Shown in pieces: positions 15,258 through 23,898 of a stretch of 40,791 nt of DNA (positions are counted from its first letter, which is position 1; each line of letters opens with the position of its first letter). The translations under genes were made by a program, and so were the position numbers. The notes beneath the pieces were generated by a model. It ran no database searches. It worked only from the letters and a program-made list of their open reading frames with translations, and was not told where the DNA came from. The stretch is taken from assembly GCA_946414805.1 (NCBI GenBank), contig CAMKPZ010000012.1, positions 1-40,791 on the forward strand, written 5' to 3'. This DNA comes from an uncultured Bacteroidales bacterium. GTDB taxonomy: Bacteria; Bacteroidota; Bacteroidia; Bacteroidales; Paludibacteraceae.

Positions 15258-17763
15258 GGAATTTCTCTTCGAATGTTGCCTTCAGGCGGTTCATGATATT
15301 TTCAATCTGCGTATCTTTGAGGGTGTTCTCGGTATCTTGGAGTATGAACGAGATCGCATAACTCTTCTTGCCTTCCTCCAGATTCTTACCCTCATATACA
15401 TCGAACAGATATACGTTCTTGAGCAGTTTCTTCTCCGTTCCGAAAGCAGCGCGCGCCAGATCGGCGAACTCTACGCTTTTGTCCACCAATAAAGCAAAGT
15501 CACGTTTCACTTCCGGATATTTCGGCAGATCCTCAATCACTACTTTGTATTGCTTGTTCTGCTTGAGCAACTGGTTCCAGTCCAGATCGGCATAATACAC
15601 CTCTTGATCGATATCAAAAGCCTTCAGTTGCTTACGCGCCACAATACCGATATAACCTAACGCTTTGCCGTTAGCCGCTTTGAGAACCAGCCCGTCCTGG
15701 AAGAGTTCCCGCTCCTGCCGCTCTACGCTCACTTTGGAGATATCGACACCAAGACGAATAAGGATATTATCCACGTATGCACGGAGTTGGAAGAAACTGG
15801 TCTTCTCTTCCTTGCGAACCCAGCTCTGCGCCGTTTTGTTTCCTGTCAGCCACAGGCCTAAATGCGGCTCCTCGGAATATGCTTTCAATGGGTCGTTTTG
15901 AATTAATTCGTAATTTTTAATTTTTAATTCACCATTGTAGTGATAGCAGTTGCCGAACTCATAGAATTTCAGATCGCTGTTCTTGCGGTTGGCATTGCGC
16001 GCAATGGATTCCAGTCCGCCGAAGAGCAGTGTCTGACGCATAACGCCCAGATCTTGGCTCAGCGGATTCATGATCTTCACGCATTGTGCCAGCGGCAACT
16101 CCTGCAGCGGTTCATAATACGCCACTTTGGTCAGCGAGTTGTTCAGTATCTCGTTGAAACCCTGTGCGGTCAACTGCTCTGCAATGCGGCGGCGCAACTG
16201 CTCCGGATTGGGTTTGACGCCGTAAGCCAGACTGGTGTTCAGCTTCTCGGGGAACTCCACATTGTCATAGCCGTATATACGGAGAATATCCTCCACTATG
16301 TCGCATTCGCGCTGTACATCTACGCGGTAGCGCGGTACTCGCAACTCCCAGCAGCCGCCATGCTTGGCTACTATCTCTATCTCCAGCGCCTTGAGGATGG
16401 TCTCAATCGTCTCTTCACCGATACGTTTTCCGATCAGCGAATAAACACGCTCGATATCGATTGTCACTTCCCACGGAGCAAACGGCTCCTTTGTACTTTG
16501 TACATTGTCCCTTTGTACATTTGCAATGGTGTCCGTCACCTCCATTGCTACCTTTCCTCCTGCCACCTCTTGGATCAGCAGTGCCGCACGTTTGAGTACA
16601 TAGAGGGTGTTGTTCGGATCGCAGCCGCGTTCATAACGGAACGAAGCATCGGTCTGTAACTGGTGGCGACGGCTGGTCTTGCGGATCGTCACGGGGTCAA
16701 AATAAGCACTCTCCAAGAATACGTTTCTGGTGCTCTCTGTCACGCCGCTATCCAGTCCTCCGAATACGCCGGCGATACACATTGCCTCTTCTTTGTTAGC
16801 GATCATGAGATCACGCGCATCCATCTCGCGCTCTACGCCATCGAGGGTGACGAATTTCTCACCTTGGCGGGCATAGCGGACATGGATCTCGTTTCCCTTG
16901 ATTTTATCGGCATCAAAAGCGTGCAAAGCCTGCCCGCACTCGTGCAGCACAAAATTGGTGACATCCACTACATTGTTGATCGGTCTCAGTCCGATAGCCA
17001 GCAGACTGTTCTTCAGCCATTCCGGACTCTCTTTGATCTCCACGCCTTGGATGCTCACGCCCGTATAACGCGGACAGGCCTCCGGCGCATCTACGCAAAC
17101 CTTGATCTCCAACTCATGGTTATCCACTTTGAACGCCTCTACGGAAGGTTTGTGTAATTCGTAATTTTTAATTTTTAATTCCGCGCTATGCATAGCATAG
17201 TACGCGTATAGATCCCTTGCTACTCCGTAATGCGAAGCTGCGTCAGAGCGGTTCGGAGTGATATCCACCTCGATGACAGTGTCGTTTTCAACGTGATAAT
17301 ACTCAGCCGCCGGCATTCCTACAGGAGTGTCCTCCGGCAGCACAATGATACCTGCGTGATCCGTTCCTACACCGATCTCGTCCTCTGCGCAGATCATGCC
17401 GAACGAGTCCTCGCCGCGCAGTTTGCCTTTCTTGATGGTGAAACTCCGGTCGCCGTCATAAAGCACTGTACCGATCGTGGCAACAATCACTTTCTGACCC
17501 GCCGCCACATTCGGCGCACCGCAAACGATCGGCAGTACCTCCGTGCCGATATTCACCTTCGTGATATGCAAGTGATCGGAATTAGGGTGGGCTTCGCAAC
17601 TCAGCACTTCGCCCACAACCAAGCCGCGTAATCCGCCGCGGATTGTCTCTACCGTCTCCACGGTTCCGACCTCGAGACCGATGGATGTAAGAATCTTTGC
17701 TACCGTCTCTGCATCGTCCTGCAGCGCGATATAGCGTTTTAACCAATTGTACGAAATATTCAT
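15241..17763 (-). CDS. pheT: Phenylalanine-tRNA ligase beta subunit
   Basis: Beta chain of the alpha2-beta2 synthetase that charges tRNA-Phe. 840 residues. The tRNA-binding EMAP-like domain comes first (MNISYNWLKRYI; HPNSDHLHITKVNIG), then the B3/B4 editing region (DVTNFVLHECGQALHAFD), the B5 domain, the catalytic-like core (RRHQLQTDASFRYERG) and the ferredoxin-fold anticodon-binding C-terminus (PKYPEVKRDFALLVDKS). Three low-complexity inserts stand out: ELKIKNYEL at about residue 195 and again at 612, both from an identical 27-nt repeat, and NVQRDNVQS near 415. pheS is not in the window. It heads the minus-strand operon and has its own promoter. Confidence 0.95.
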   Translation of the reverse strand: MNISYNWLKRYIALQDDAETVAKILTSIGLEVGTVETVETIRGGLRGLVVGEVLSCEAHPNSDHLHITKVNIGTEVLPIVCGAPNVAAGQKVIVATIGTVLYDGDRSFTIKKGKLRGEDSFGMICAEDEIGVGTDHAGIIVLPEDTPVGMPAAEYYHVENDTVIEVDITPNRSDAASHYGVARDLYAYYAMHSAELKIKNYELHKPSVEAFKVDNHELEIKVCVDAPEACPRYTGVSIQGVEIKESPEWLKNSLLAIGLRPINNVVDVTNFVLHECGQALHAFDADKIKGNEIHVRYARQGEKFVTLDGVEREMDARDLMIANKEEAMCIAGVFGGLDSGVTESTRNVFLESAYFDPVTIRKTSRRHQLQTDASFRYERGCDPNNTLYVLKRAALLIQEVAGGKVAMEVTDTIANVQRDNVQSTKEPFAPWEVTIDIERVYSLIGKRIGEETIETILKALEIEIVAKHGGCWELRVPRYRVDVQRECDIVEDILRIYGYDNVEFPEKLNTSLAYGVKPNPEQLRRRIAEQLTAQGFNEILNNSLTKVAYYEPLQELPLAQCVKIMNPLSQDLGVMRQTLLFGGLESIARNANRKNSDLKFYEFGNCYHYNGELKIKNYELIQNDPLKAYSEEPHLGLWLTGNKTAQSWVRKEEKTSFFQLRAYVDNILIRLGVDISKVSVERQERELFQDGLVLKAANGKALGYIGIVARKQLKAFDIDQEVYYADLDWNQLLKQNKQYKVVIEDLPKYPEVKRDFALLVDKSVEFADLARAAFGTEKKLLKNVYLFDVYEGKNLEEGKKSYAISFILQDTENTLKDTQIENIMNRLKATFEEKFHATLR
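15904..15930. repeat. 27-nt repeat in pheT, copy 2
   Basis: Identical to 17155-17181. In the pheT frame it encodes ELKIKNYEL. It is AT-only apart from three bases, unlike the surrounding gene. Confidence 0.85.
16488..16529. repeat. TGTACAT-type repeat in pheT
   Basis: Contains TTTGTAC-type units repeated three times. Bases 16501-16520 match murA bases 21738-21757 in 19 of 20 positions, although the two genes are on opposite strands. Confidence 0.75.
17155..17181. repeat. 27-nt repeat in pheT, copy 1
   Basis: Identical to 15904-15930 and in the same reading frame (ELKIKNYEL at about residue 195 of PheT). Confidence 0.85.
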
Positions 17764-17792
17764 AATTTAATTTGTATTGACCGAATTTGGCT

Positions 17793-17825
17793 GCAAAGGT
17801 ACAAAAAAGATTTCATATACGCAAG
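17793..17825 (-). promoter_or_regulatory. Promoter of the pheT operon
   Basis: On the minus strand CTTG (17825-17822) is followed 20 nt later by TACCTTTGC (17801-17793). The pheT start is about 30 nt downstream. Confidence 0.75.
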
Positions 17826-17860
17826 CACGCGCGTATTTTTTGAATATTTTGTCCCGATTA

Positions 17861-17892
17861 TTTGCATGTATAATTTTTTTTTCGTACCTTTG
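17861..17892 (+). promoter_or_regulatory. Promoter of nadE and the cell-wall genes
   Basis: TTTG (17861-17864) and TACCTTTG (17885-17892) are 20 nt apart. It is divergent from the pheT promoter, which argues for nadE starting at 17933 rather than at the upstream in-frame ATG 17777. Confidence 0.8.
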
Positions 17893-17932
17893 TGCGCTAA
17901 ATTGTATTTCGTTGAATTCAAAAATAAGATAT

Positions 17933-19864
17933 ATGTCAACAAATTTTGGTTTTGTGCGTGTGGCGGCCGCAGTGCCGGCAATGCGCGTAGCGGATTGTGC
18001 GTTTAACGCCGATCGTATCAAGCGGCAGATCGACGAGGCGGTGGAGGAAGGAGTTGAGGTCGCCTGTTTCCCGGAACTGAGTATCACGGGTTATACGTGT
18101 GCCGATCTCTTCTTCACGCAGTCTTTGCAGCAGAATGCAATGCGCGAACTGGAGTCCATCTGTGACTACACGCGCGGGAAAGCGATCATCATTCTTGTCG
18201 GTGCGCCGTTGCAGGTGGATAATGATCTCTTCAACTGTGCTTTCGTTATCACCGATGGCGAAGTGATGGGTGTTGTGCCGAAGGTCAATCTCCCGAATAC
18301 AGGTGAGTTTTATGAGAAACGGTGGTTTACTTCCGGCCGTGCGGCGCGCGAATATACGCCCGGCGGCATTGCTCCGCGTATTCCGAAAATAGAGATATGG
18401 AGTGGGGAAGTGCCGTTCGGAACGGATCTGCTTTTCTGCACCCGTAACTATACGTTCGGCGTAGAGATATGCGAGGATCTATGGAGTCCGCTGCCGCCTT
18501 CGACCCAACTGTCGATCCAGGGAGCCGAACTGATCTTCAATCTCTCCAGTTCAAATTGTCTGGTGGGCAAGCATGCTTTCCGCCGCCAGATGATCACCCA
18601 GCAGTCGGCGCGTGTGCACTGCGGATATATCTATACTTCTTCCGGCATGGGCGAATCGACAACGGATGTCGTCTTCTCCGGTAGTACATATATCGCGGAG
18701 AACGGAGTGATGCTGGAGGAGGGAGAGCGTTTCCAACGCAACAGTACGATGGTTATTCAGGAGATCGATATAGAGCGTTTGAGAACGGATCGTCAGCGTA
18801 ACACCAATTTCACGAAGGACAAGGCCGGTCATTACCGTCATATCAATGTGGCACCGATAGAGCGCGGGGAAGAGTTTACGGCTCCCGTTCATCGCCATTT
18901 CTCCACAACTCCTTTCCTGCCTGCCAAGCGCGATGAGGACAGTTATTGCATGGATGTTTTTTCAATCCAGACATCCGCGCTCATGCGCCGTTGGGAACAC
19001 ACCCGTTCCGAAACAATGGTGGTAGGTGTTTCCGGAGGCTTGGACAGCACGCTGGCGTTGATTGTCTGCGTCCTGACTGCGGATCAACTGGGCTACGACC
19101 GCTCCCGTGTAGTGGGGGTTACGATGCCCGGTTTCGGTACCTCGGACCGTACTTATAACAACGCGCTTGATCTCATGCAGATGTTGGGTATCACCCACCG
19201 CGAGATACCGATCCGCGAGATGGCGGAGCAGCATTTGGCGGACATCGGACATGACCTTGATACGCATGATATTACGTATGAGAATGCGCAGGCGCGTATC
19301 CGGACGCTTGTTCTCATGGACATTGCGAACCAGATGAACGGTCTGGTGGTCGGAACGGGCGATCTGAGCGAACTGGCGCTCGGGTGGTGTACCTATTCCG
19401 GAGACCAGATGTCCATGTACGGCGTTAACGCCGGTATTCCTAAAACGCTTGTGCGTTACCTTGTCCGCTATGCGGCGGAGAACCTCTTCGGAGACGATCT
19501 GCGCAGGGTGCTTGTCGATATCGTAGATACGCCGGTTTCACCGGAACTGTTGCCCACGGACGAGCAGGGAGAGATCGCCCAGAAGACGGAAGACAAAGTG
19601 GGACCGTACGAACTGCATGATTTCTTTATATGGTATTTCTTGCGGTACGGATTCACGCGCGAGAAGATCAGATATATGGCGTGCCAAGCCTTTGAGGATC
19701 AGTACGATGAGGCTACGATAGACAAATGGCTCAATGTATTCATGCGCCGTTTCTGTACCCAGCAATTCAAACGCTCCTGCATGCCGGACGGACCTAAAGT
19801 GGTGAATGTCTCGTTGTCTCCAAGAGGCGACTGGAGAATGCCTTCGGATGCAACTTGTATCTAA
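17933..19864 (+). CDS. nadE: NAD+ synthase, glutamine-hydrolysing
   Basis: Last step of NAD synthesis: amidates deamido-NAD+ with ammonia released from glutamine. 643 residues. The N-terminal half is a nitrilase-type glutaminase with the Glu in CFPELSITGYTC, the Lys in PKVNLPN and the Cys in FGVEICEDLW. The C-terminal half has the P-loop GVSGGLDSTLA (about residue 365) and GTGDLSELALGW of the synthetase. The in-frame extension to 17777 would run through the promoter and adds a non-conserved tail, so ATG 17933 is preferred. The downstream spacer to murB is made of CCAAT repeats. Confidence 0.95.
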   Translation: MSTNFGFVRVAAAVPAMRVADCAFNADRIKRQIDEAVEEGVEVACFPELSITGYTCADLFFTQSLQQNAMRELESICDYTRGKAIIILVGAPLQVDNDLFNCAFVITDGEVMGVVPKVNLPNTGEFYEKRWFTSGRAAREYTPGGIAPRIPKIEIWSGEVPFGTDLLFCTRNYTFGVEICEDLWSPLPPSTQLSIQGAELIFNLSSSNCLVGKHAFRRQMITQQSARVHCGYIYTSSGMGESTTDVVFSGSTYIAENGVMLEEGERFQRNSTMVIQEIDIERLRTDRQRNTNFTKDKAGHYRHINVAPIERGEEFTAPVHRHFSTTPFLPAKRDEDSYCMDVFSIQTSALMRRWEHTRSETMVVGVSGGLDSTLALIVCVLTADQLGYDRSRVVGVTMPGFGTSDRTYNNALDLMQMLGITHREIPIREMAEQHLADIGHDLDTHDITYENAQARIRTLVLMDIANQMNGLVVGTGDLSELALGWCTYSGDQMSMYGVNAGIPKTLVRYLVRYAAENLFGDDLRRVLVDIVDTPVSPELLPTDEQGEIAQKTEDKVGPYELHDFFIWYFLRYGFTREKIRYMACQAFEDQYDEATIDKWLNVFMRRFCTQQFKRSCMPDGPKVVNVSLSPRGDWRMPSDATCI

Positions 19865-19866
19865 AT

Positions 19867-19935
19867 TACCAATGACCAATCCCAATGACCAATTAGCAAT
19901 CACCAATGACCAATCACCATTTCCCCATTCCCAAT
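19867..19935. repeat. CCAAT-type repeat spanning the nadE-murB junction
   Basis: ACCAATGACCAATC-like units are repeated about seven times from just after the nadE stop into the first codons of murB, so the murB start codon (19906) lies inside the repeat. Confidence 0.75.
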
Positions 19936-20892
19936 ACCTTTGGTATGCCCGTGAAAGCGCGTGTGTATGCCGAGTATCGTTCGGTAGAAGAACTCCGTGA
20001 ATTCCTTTTGCAATTCCGCGGAGAGAAACTCCTGCATATCGGTGCCGGAAGCAATCTGCTGTTTACCTCCGATTTCAACGGAGTTATTCTCCATTCCGCG
20101 ATGCGCCGTGCGCGTTGTGTCTCGGAGGATGCAGACCACGTGCTCATTGAGGCGGATAACGGCTTGGTGCTTGACGAACTCATCGCCCAGTTATGCGACA
20201 TGGGCATCTCCGGTCTGGAGAATCTCAGTTATATCCCTGGTGAAGTAGGCGCGTCTGCGGTGCAGAATGTAGGTGCATACGGAGTGGAGGCAAAAGATGT
20301 CATCGACTCTGTGAGAACCCTTGCTGTTGCCGATGGATCCGAGAGAATCTTCACAAACGAGGAGTGCCGGTACGGCTATCGGGACAGTATCTTCAAGAAC
20401 GAACTGAAAGGGAAATATATCATTACGCACGTGGTTTATCGGCTCAATAAGCATTTTGCTCCCCGGTTGGATTACGGCAATCTGCGTGGCGAAGTCGGTG
20501 CAAACCCGACCCCGACGGATGTTCGCGAAGCGGTAATACGCATCCGGCGTCAGAAACTGCCGGAGATCTCCGAACTCGGATCGGCAGGTTCGTTCTTCAA
20601 AAATCCTATTGTGCCACGCGAAATATACGATGAAATCGCGGCAAGTTATGAACGCGTACCGCATTTCGAGCAGGACGGAGGCGTAAAAATCCCTGCCGCC
20701 TGGCTCATTGAGCAATGCGGATGGAAAGGCAAATCCATCGGTGGCGCACAATGCTATCCGAAGCAACCGCTGGTGCTTGTGAATGCCAATAACGCTACTC
20801 CGCAAGATGTCATGGCGCTTGCGGATGCCATCTGCAAAGATGTACAATCGAAGTTCGGCATTACCATCTCCCCGGAGGTGAACTATATTTAA
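19906..20892 (+). CDS. murB: UDP-N-acetylenolpyruvoylglucosamine reductase
   Basis: Reduces enolpyruvyl-UDP-GlcNAc to UDP-MurNAc with NADPH and FAD, in the cytoplasm. 328 residues. FAD-binding motifs are HIGAGSNLLF and YIPGEVGASAVQNVGAYG; the catalytic Ser is in GSAGSFFKNP and the C-terminal Glu in ISPEVNYI. The start is forced: TAG lies four codons upstream of ATG 19906, and the next Met would remove the conserved NTFG. As a result residues 1-10 (MTNHHFPIPN) are encoded by the CCAAT repeat. murA follows after 36 nt. Confidence 0.95.
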   Translation: MTNHHFPIPNTFGMPVKARVYAEYRSVEELREFLLQFRGEKLLHIGAGSNLLFTSDFNGVILHSAMRRARCVSEDADHVLIEADNGLVLDELIAQLCDMGISGLENLSYIPGEVGASAVQNVGAYGVEAKDVIDSVRTLAVADGSERIFTNEECRYGYRDSIFKNELKGKYIITHVVYRLNKHFAPRLDYGNLRGEVGANPTPTDVREAVIRIRRQKLPEISELGSAGSFFKNPIVPREIYDEIAASYERVPHFEQDGGVKIPAAWLIEQCGWKGKSIGGAQCYPKQPLVLVNANNATPQDVMALADAICKDVQSKFGITISPEVNYI

Positions 20893-20923
20893 TTGTAAAT
20901 TGTGAATTGTAAATTGTGAATTG
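20893..20923. repeat. AATTGT-type repeat between murB and murA
   Basis: Two near-copies of a 14-nt unit (AATTGTAAATTGTG) fill the spacer. Related units occur at 27546-27575 and 30828-30870. Confidence 0.7.
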
Positions 20924-20928
20924 AAAAA

Positions 20929-22275
20929 ATGGCTACATTTGTAATCGAAGGAGGACATAAACTCCACGGCTCCATAACTCCGCAGGGTGCGAAGAACGAA
21001 GCGCTGCAAGTCCTGTGTGCGGTTCTTTTGACCCGGGAAACGGTGATCATTGATAATATTCCGAATATTCTGGATGTCAATAATCTCATTGATCTGCTCG
21101 GCTCGATGGGTGTTACGGTGGAGAAACTGTCCAAAGGCAAATATGCTTTCACGGCGGCTAATCTCGACACGGCGTACCTGCGGAGTGCGGATTTCCTCAA
21201 GAAATGCAATAAACTCCGAGGATCGGTCATGCTCATCGGTCCGCTTCTGGCAAGGCTCGGAGAAGTGACTTACGCCAAGCCCGGAGGAGACAAGATCGGA
21301 CGGCGTCGTTTGGACACTCATTTCCAAGGAATGGTCAACCTCGGCGCTACGTTCAAGTACGATCAGGAACTGCTGGCATACCGTTTTGACGGCAAGAACC
21401 TCAAGGGCTCCTATATGCTGCTTGACGAAGCTTCTGTAACCGGGACGGCGAATATCGTCATGGCAGCGGTCATGGCGGAAGGAACGACTACGATCTACAA
21501 TGCGGCGTGTGAACCCTACGTGCAGCAGCTCTGCCGTCTCCTTAATAATATGGGCGCGCATATTACAGGAGTGGGATCGAACCTCCTTACGATAGAGGGT
21601 GTTAAAGCCCTTCACGGCGCGCAGCATAAACTCCTGCCCGATATGATCGAAGTCGGTTCGTTTATCGGTATGGCGGCTATCACCGGTTCGGAACTGCGTA
21701 TTAAGGATTGTAACCCGAAGATCCCCTTCGTACATTGTACATCGTCCCTTTGTACATCGCCCTTGGGTATCATCCCGGATGCCTTCCGTCGCCTCGGTAT
21801 CCGTATTGACGAAGAGGGCGACGATTTGGTCATCCCTGCACAGGAGCACTACCAGATCGAGTCCTTCCTTGACGGCTCGATCCTCACAGTCGCCGATGCG
21901 CCGTGGCCCGGACTGACGCCGGACTTGCTGTCCGTCCTTCTGGTCGTTGCCACCCAGGCAAAGGGTTCCGTACTCATCCACCAGAAGATGTTCGAATCCC
22001 GCCTCTTCTTCGTGGACAAACTGATTGACATGGGCGCGCAGATCATCCTTTGTGACCCGCACAGGGCGGTAGTGATCGGACACGACCATACGCGCCAACT
22101 GAAACGCAACAACATGACCTCGCCCGACATCCGTGCCGGTATAGCCATGCTGATTGCTGCCATGTCTGCCGAAGGCACCAGTAAGATTGACCATATAGAC
22201 CAGATCGACCGCGGATACGAGGATATCGAGCACCGGTTGAATGCTATCGGTGCCTGCATCAAACGAGAGGAATAA
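20929..22275 (+). CDS. murA: UDP-GlcNAc 1-carboxyvinyltransferase, Asp variant
   Basis: First committed step of peptidoglycan synthesis: adds enolpyruvate from PEP to UDP-GlcNAc. 448 residues, a little longer than usual. PQGAKNEALQ at the N-terminus holds the conserved Lys-Asn. The active-site loop reads KPGGDKIGRRRLD, with Asp at residue 121 where E. coli has the fosfomycin-reactive Cys. The insert FVHCTSSLCTSP (about residues 268-279) comes from a TGTACAT repeat and explains part of the extra length. It forms a unit with murB, 36 nt upstream, and dsbD, 27 nt downstream. Confidence 0.95.
   Translation: MATFVIEGGHKLHGSITPQGAKNEALQVLCAVLLTRETVIIDNIPNILDVNNLIDLLGSMGVTVEKLSKGKYAFTAANLDTAYLRSADFLKKCNKLRGSVMLIGPLLARLGEVTYAKPGGDKIGRRRLDTHFQGMVNLGATFKYDQELLAYRFDGKNLKGSYMLLDEASVTGTANIVMAAVMAEGTTTIYNAACEPYVQQLCRLLNNMGAHITGVGSNLLTIEGVKALHGAQHKLLPDMIEVGSFIGMAAITGSELRIKDCNPKIPFVHCTSSLCTSPLGIIPDAFRRLGIRIDEEGDDLVIPAQEHYQIESFLDGSILTVADAPWPGLTPDLLSVLLVVATQAKGSVLIHQKMFESRLFFVDKLIDMGAQIILCDPHRAVVIGHDHTRQLKRNNMTSPDIRAGIAMLIAAMSAEGTSKIDHIDQIDRGYEDIEHRLNAIGACIKREE
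21731..21757. repeat. TGTACAT-type repeat in murA
   Basis: TACATTGTACATCG followed by CCCTTTGTACAT. Bases 21738-21757 match pheT 16501-16520 in 19 of 20 positions. In frame in murA. Confidence 0.75.
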
Positions 22276-22302
22276 TTGAAAACGAAATATTAAGAACAAC
22301 GA

Positions 22303-23898
22303 ATGAAACGAATAGTGACTATATTATTTGCATTTCTGCCGCTGTTGGCGGTAGCGCAAATGGTGCAACCCGTTCGATGGAGCGGGGTGGAAACAGGCGA
22401 CTCCGTGCGTCTCAAAGCGACAATCGAAGAAGGATGGCACATGAATATCATTGACTTCGGTGAGCGCGAGTTTGACGAAGAGTTTGCGGACTCATTTGTT
22501 ATTACGGTTGCCAAAGCCGATCTCACACCCATCCGCTTCAACGCCTGCGACGACAAGATGTGTACCGCGCCGGAGGTGTGGTCCTATAGCGAAGCGGTCT
22601 TACAACAAAGTGATCCTACAGGCGAAGCCGGTCTTACAGCGCAGCGGTCAGAACAAAGATCACTCCTTTGGATCTTTGTTCTCGGCTTCCTCGGCGGACT
22701 GCTTGCCATCTTCACGCCTTGCGTGTGGCCGATCATTCCGATGACGGTATCGTTCTTCCTCAAGCGTTCGGATAAAGGGATCCGCAATGCCGTTCTCTAC
22801 GGACTGAGTATTATTATTCTCTATGTCGGGCTCGGGCTGCTGGTGACCGTTCTCTTCGGTGCATCGGCGCTTAATGAACTGAGTACCAACGCCGTGGTGA
22901 ATATTGTATTCTTCCTGATCCTTGTAATTTTTGCGCTTTCGTTCTTCGGTCTCTTTGAGATCACGCTGCCGGATAGTTGGTCCACGGCGTTGGATAGCAA
23001 AGCACGGAGTACAGGCGGCTTCCTCAGCATTCTTCTGATGGCGTTCACCCTTGTGATTGTCTCTTTCTCCTGCACAGGTCCGATCATCGGTACGCTGCTG
23101 GTAGAAGCCGCCGGACACAGTCTCCTGGCTCCGGCGATAGGGATGTTAGGTTTCTCCGTTGCTCTGGCATTGCCCTTCTCCTTGTTTGCCATGTTCCCGC
23201 AGTGGCTCAGGCAGGCTCCTAAATCCGGCGACTGGATGACCTCTTTCAAGGTCGTTCTTGCGTTCCTTGAGTTGGCGCTTTCGCTCAAGTTCCTCTCGGT
23301 GGCAGACATGGCGTACGGGTGGGGTATATTGCCGCGTTGGCTCTTTATCGCGATCTGGATCGCCTGCTTCCTCGGTATCGGTATCTACCTCCTTTGGAAT
23401 ATCAAATCCGTCTCCACGACGCGCAAGATCATCCGTACGCTGGTGATCATCCCTTCTGTCGCTTTTGCTTGTTACCTCGTTCCCGGGCTTTGGGGCGCAC
23501 CGGTCAAGGCGATCAGTGCTTTTGCGCCGCCGATGGAGATACAGGGACGGGAGGTCTTCAATGATTACGAAGAAGGAATGGCGTATGCCCGTCAGACAGG
23601 GAAACCCGTTATCATCGATTTCACCGGTTACGGGTGTGTCAACTGCCGTAAGATGGAAGCCTATGTTCTGGACAACGATTCCGTCAAGACGCGCCTGAAA
23701 GACTACGTATTCATCGAACTTTTTGTGGACGACAAACGGGACGGGATAGGAGACCGTAACTCGGCTATCCAACGGGAACAGTTCGGCTCGAACGCCCAGC
23801 CTTTCTATGTCCAGCTGGACGCACAGGGAAACCAGGTAGCCGAACCGATGGCGTTCACTACGGATCCGATTGAGTTTGTCAACTGGCTGAGATACTAA
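22303..23898 (+). CDS. dsbD: DsbD-like thiol:disulfide interchange protein
   Basis: Carries electrons from cytoplasmic thioredoxin to the periplasm. 531 residues. Signal peptide [19 protein letters not shown], then a periplasmic domain with [13 protein letters not shown] (paired Cys). A membrane domain of about eight helices carries Cys pairs in [12 protein letters not shown] and [10 protein letters not shown]. The C-terminal thioredoxin domain has [13 protein letters not shown] near residue 445. The linker at about residues 93-115 holds an imperfect repeat (22588-22660). The stop directly abuts the ATG of the next gene. Confidence 0.9.
   Translation: MKRIVTILFAFLPLLAVAQMVQPVRWSGVETGDSVRLKATIEEGWHMNIIDFGEREFDEEFADSFVITVAKADLTPIRFNACDDKMCTAPEVWSYSEAVLQQSDPTGEAGLTAQRSEQRSLLWIFVLGFLGGLLAIFTPCVWPIIPMTVSFFLKRSDKGIRNAVLYGLSIIILYVGLGLLVTVLFGASALNELSTNAVVNIVFFLILVIFALSFFGLFEITLPDSWSTALDSKARSTGGFLSILLMAFTLVIVSFSCTGPIIGTLLVEAAGHSLLAPAIGMLGFSVALALPFSLFAMFPQWLRQAPKSGDWMTSFKVVLAFLELALSLKFLSVADMAYGWGILPRWLFIAIWIACFLGIGIYLLWNIKSVSTTRKIIRTLVIIPSVAFACYLVPGLWGAPVKAISAFAPPMEIQGREVFNDYEEGMAYARQTGKPVIIDFTGYGCVNCRKMEAYVLDNDSVKTRLKDYVFIELFVDDKRDGIGDRNSAIQREQFGSNAQPFYVQLDAQGNQVAEPMAFTTDPIEFVNWLRY

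Noticed and set aside
17777..17932. N-terminal extension of NadE by 52 residues
   Set aside because: Would start upstream of the promoter at 17861-17892 and is not part of the conserved nitrilase domain.
20191..22299. 702-codon open frame on the minus strand
   Set aside because: Antisense to murB and murA, both with intact active-site motifs.
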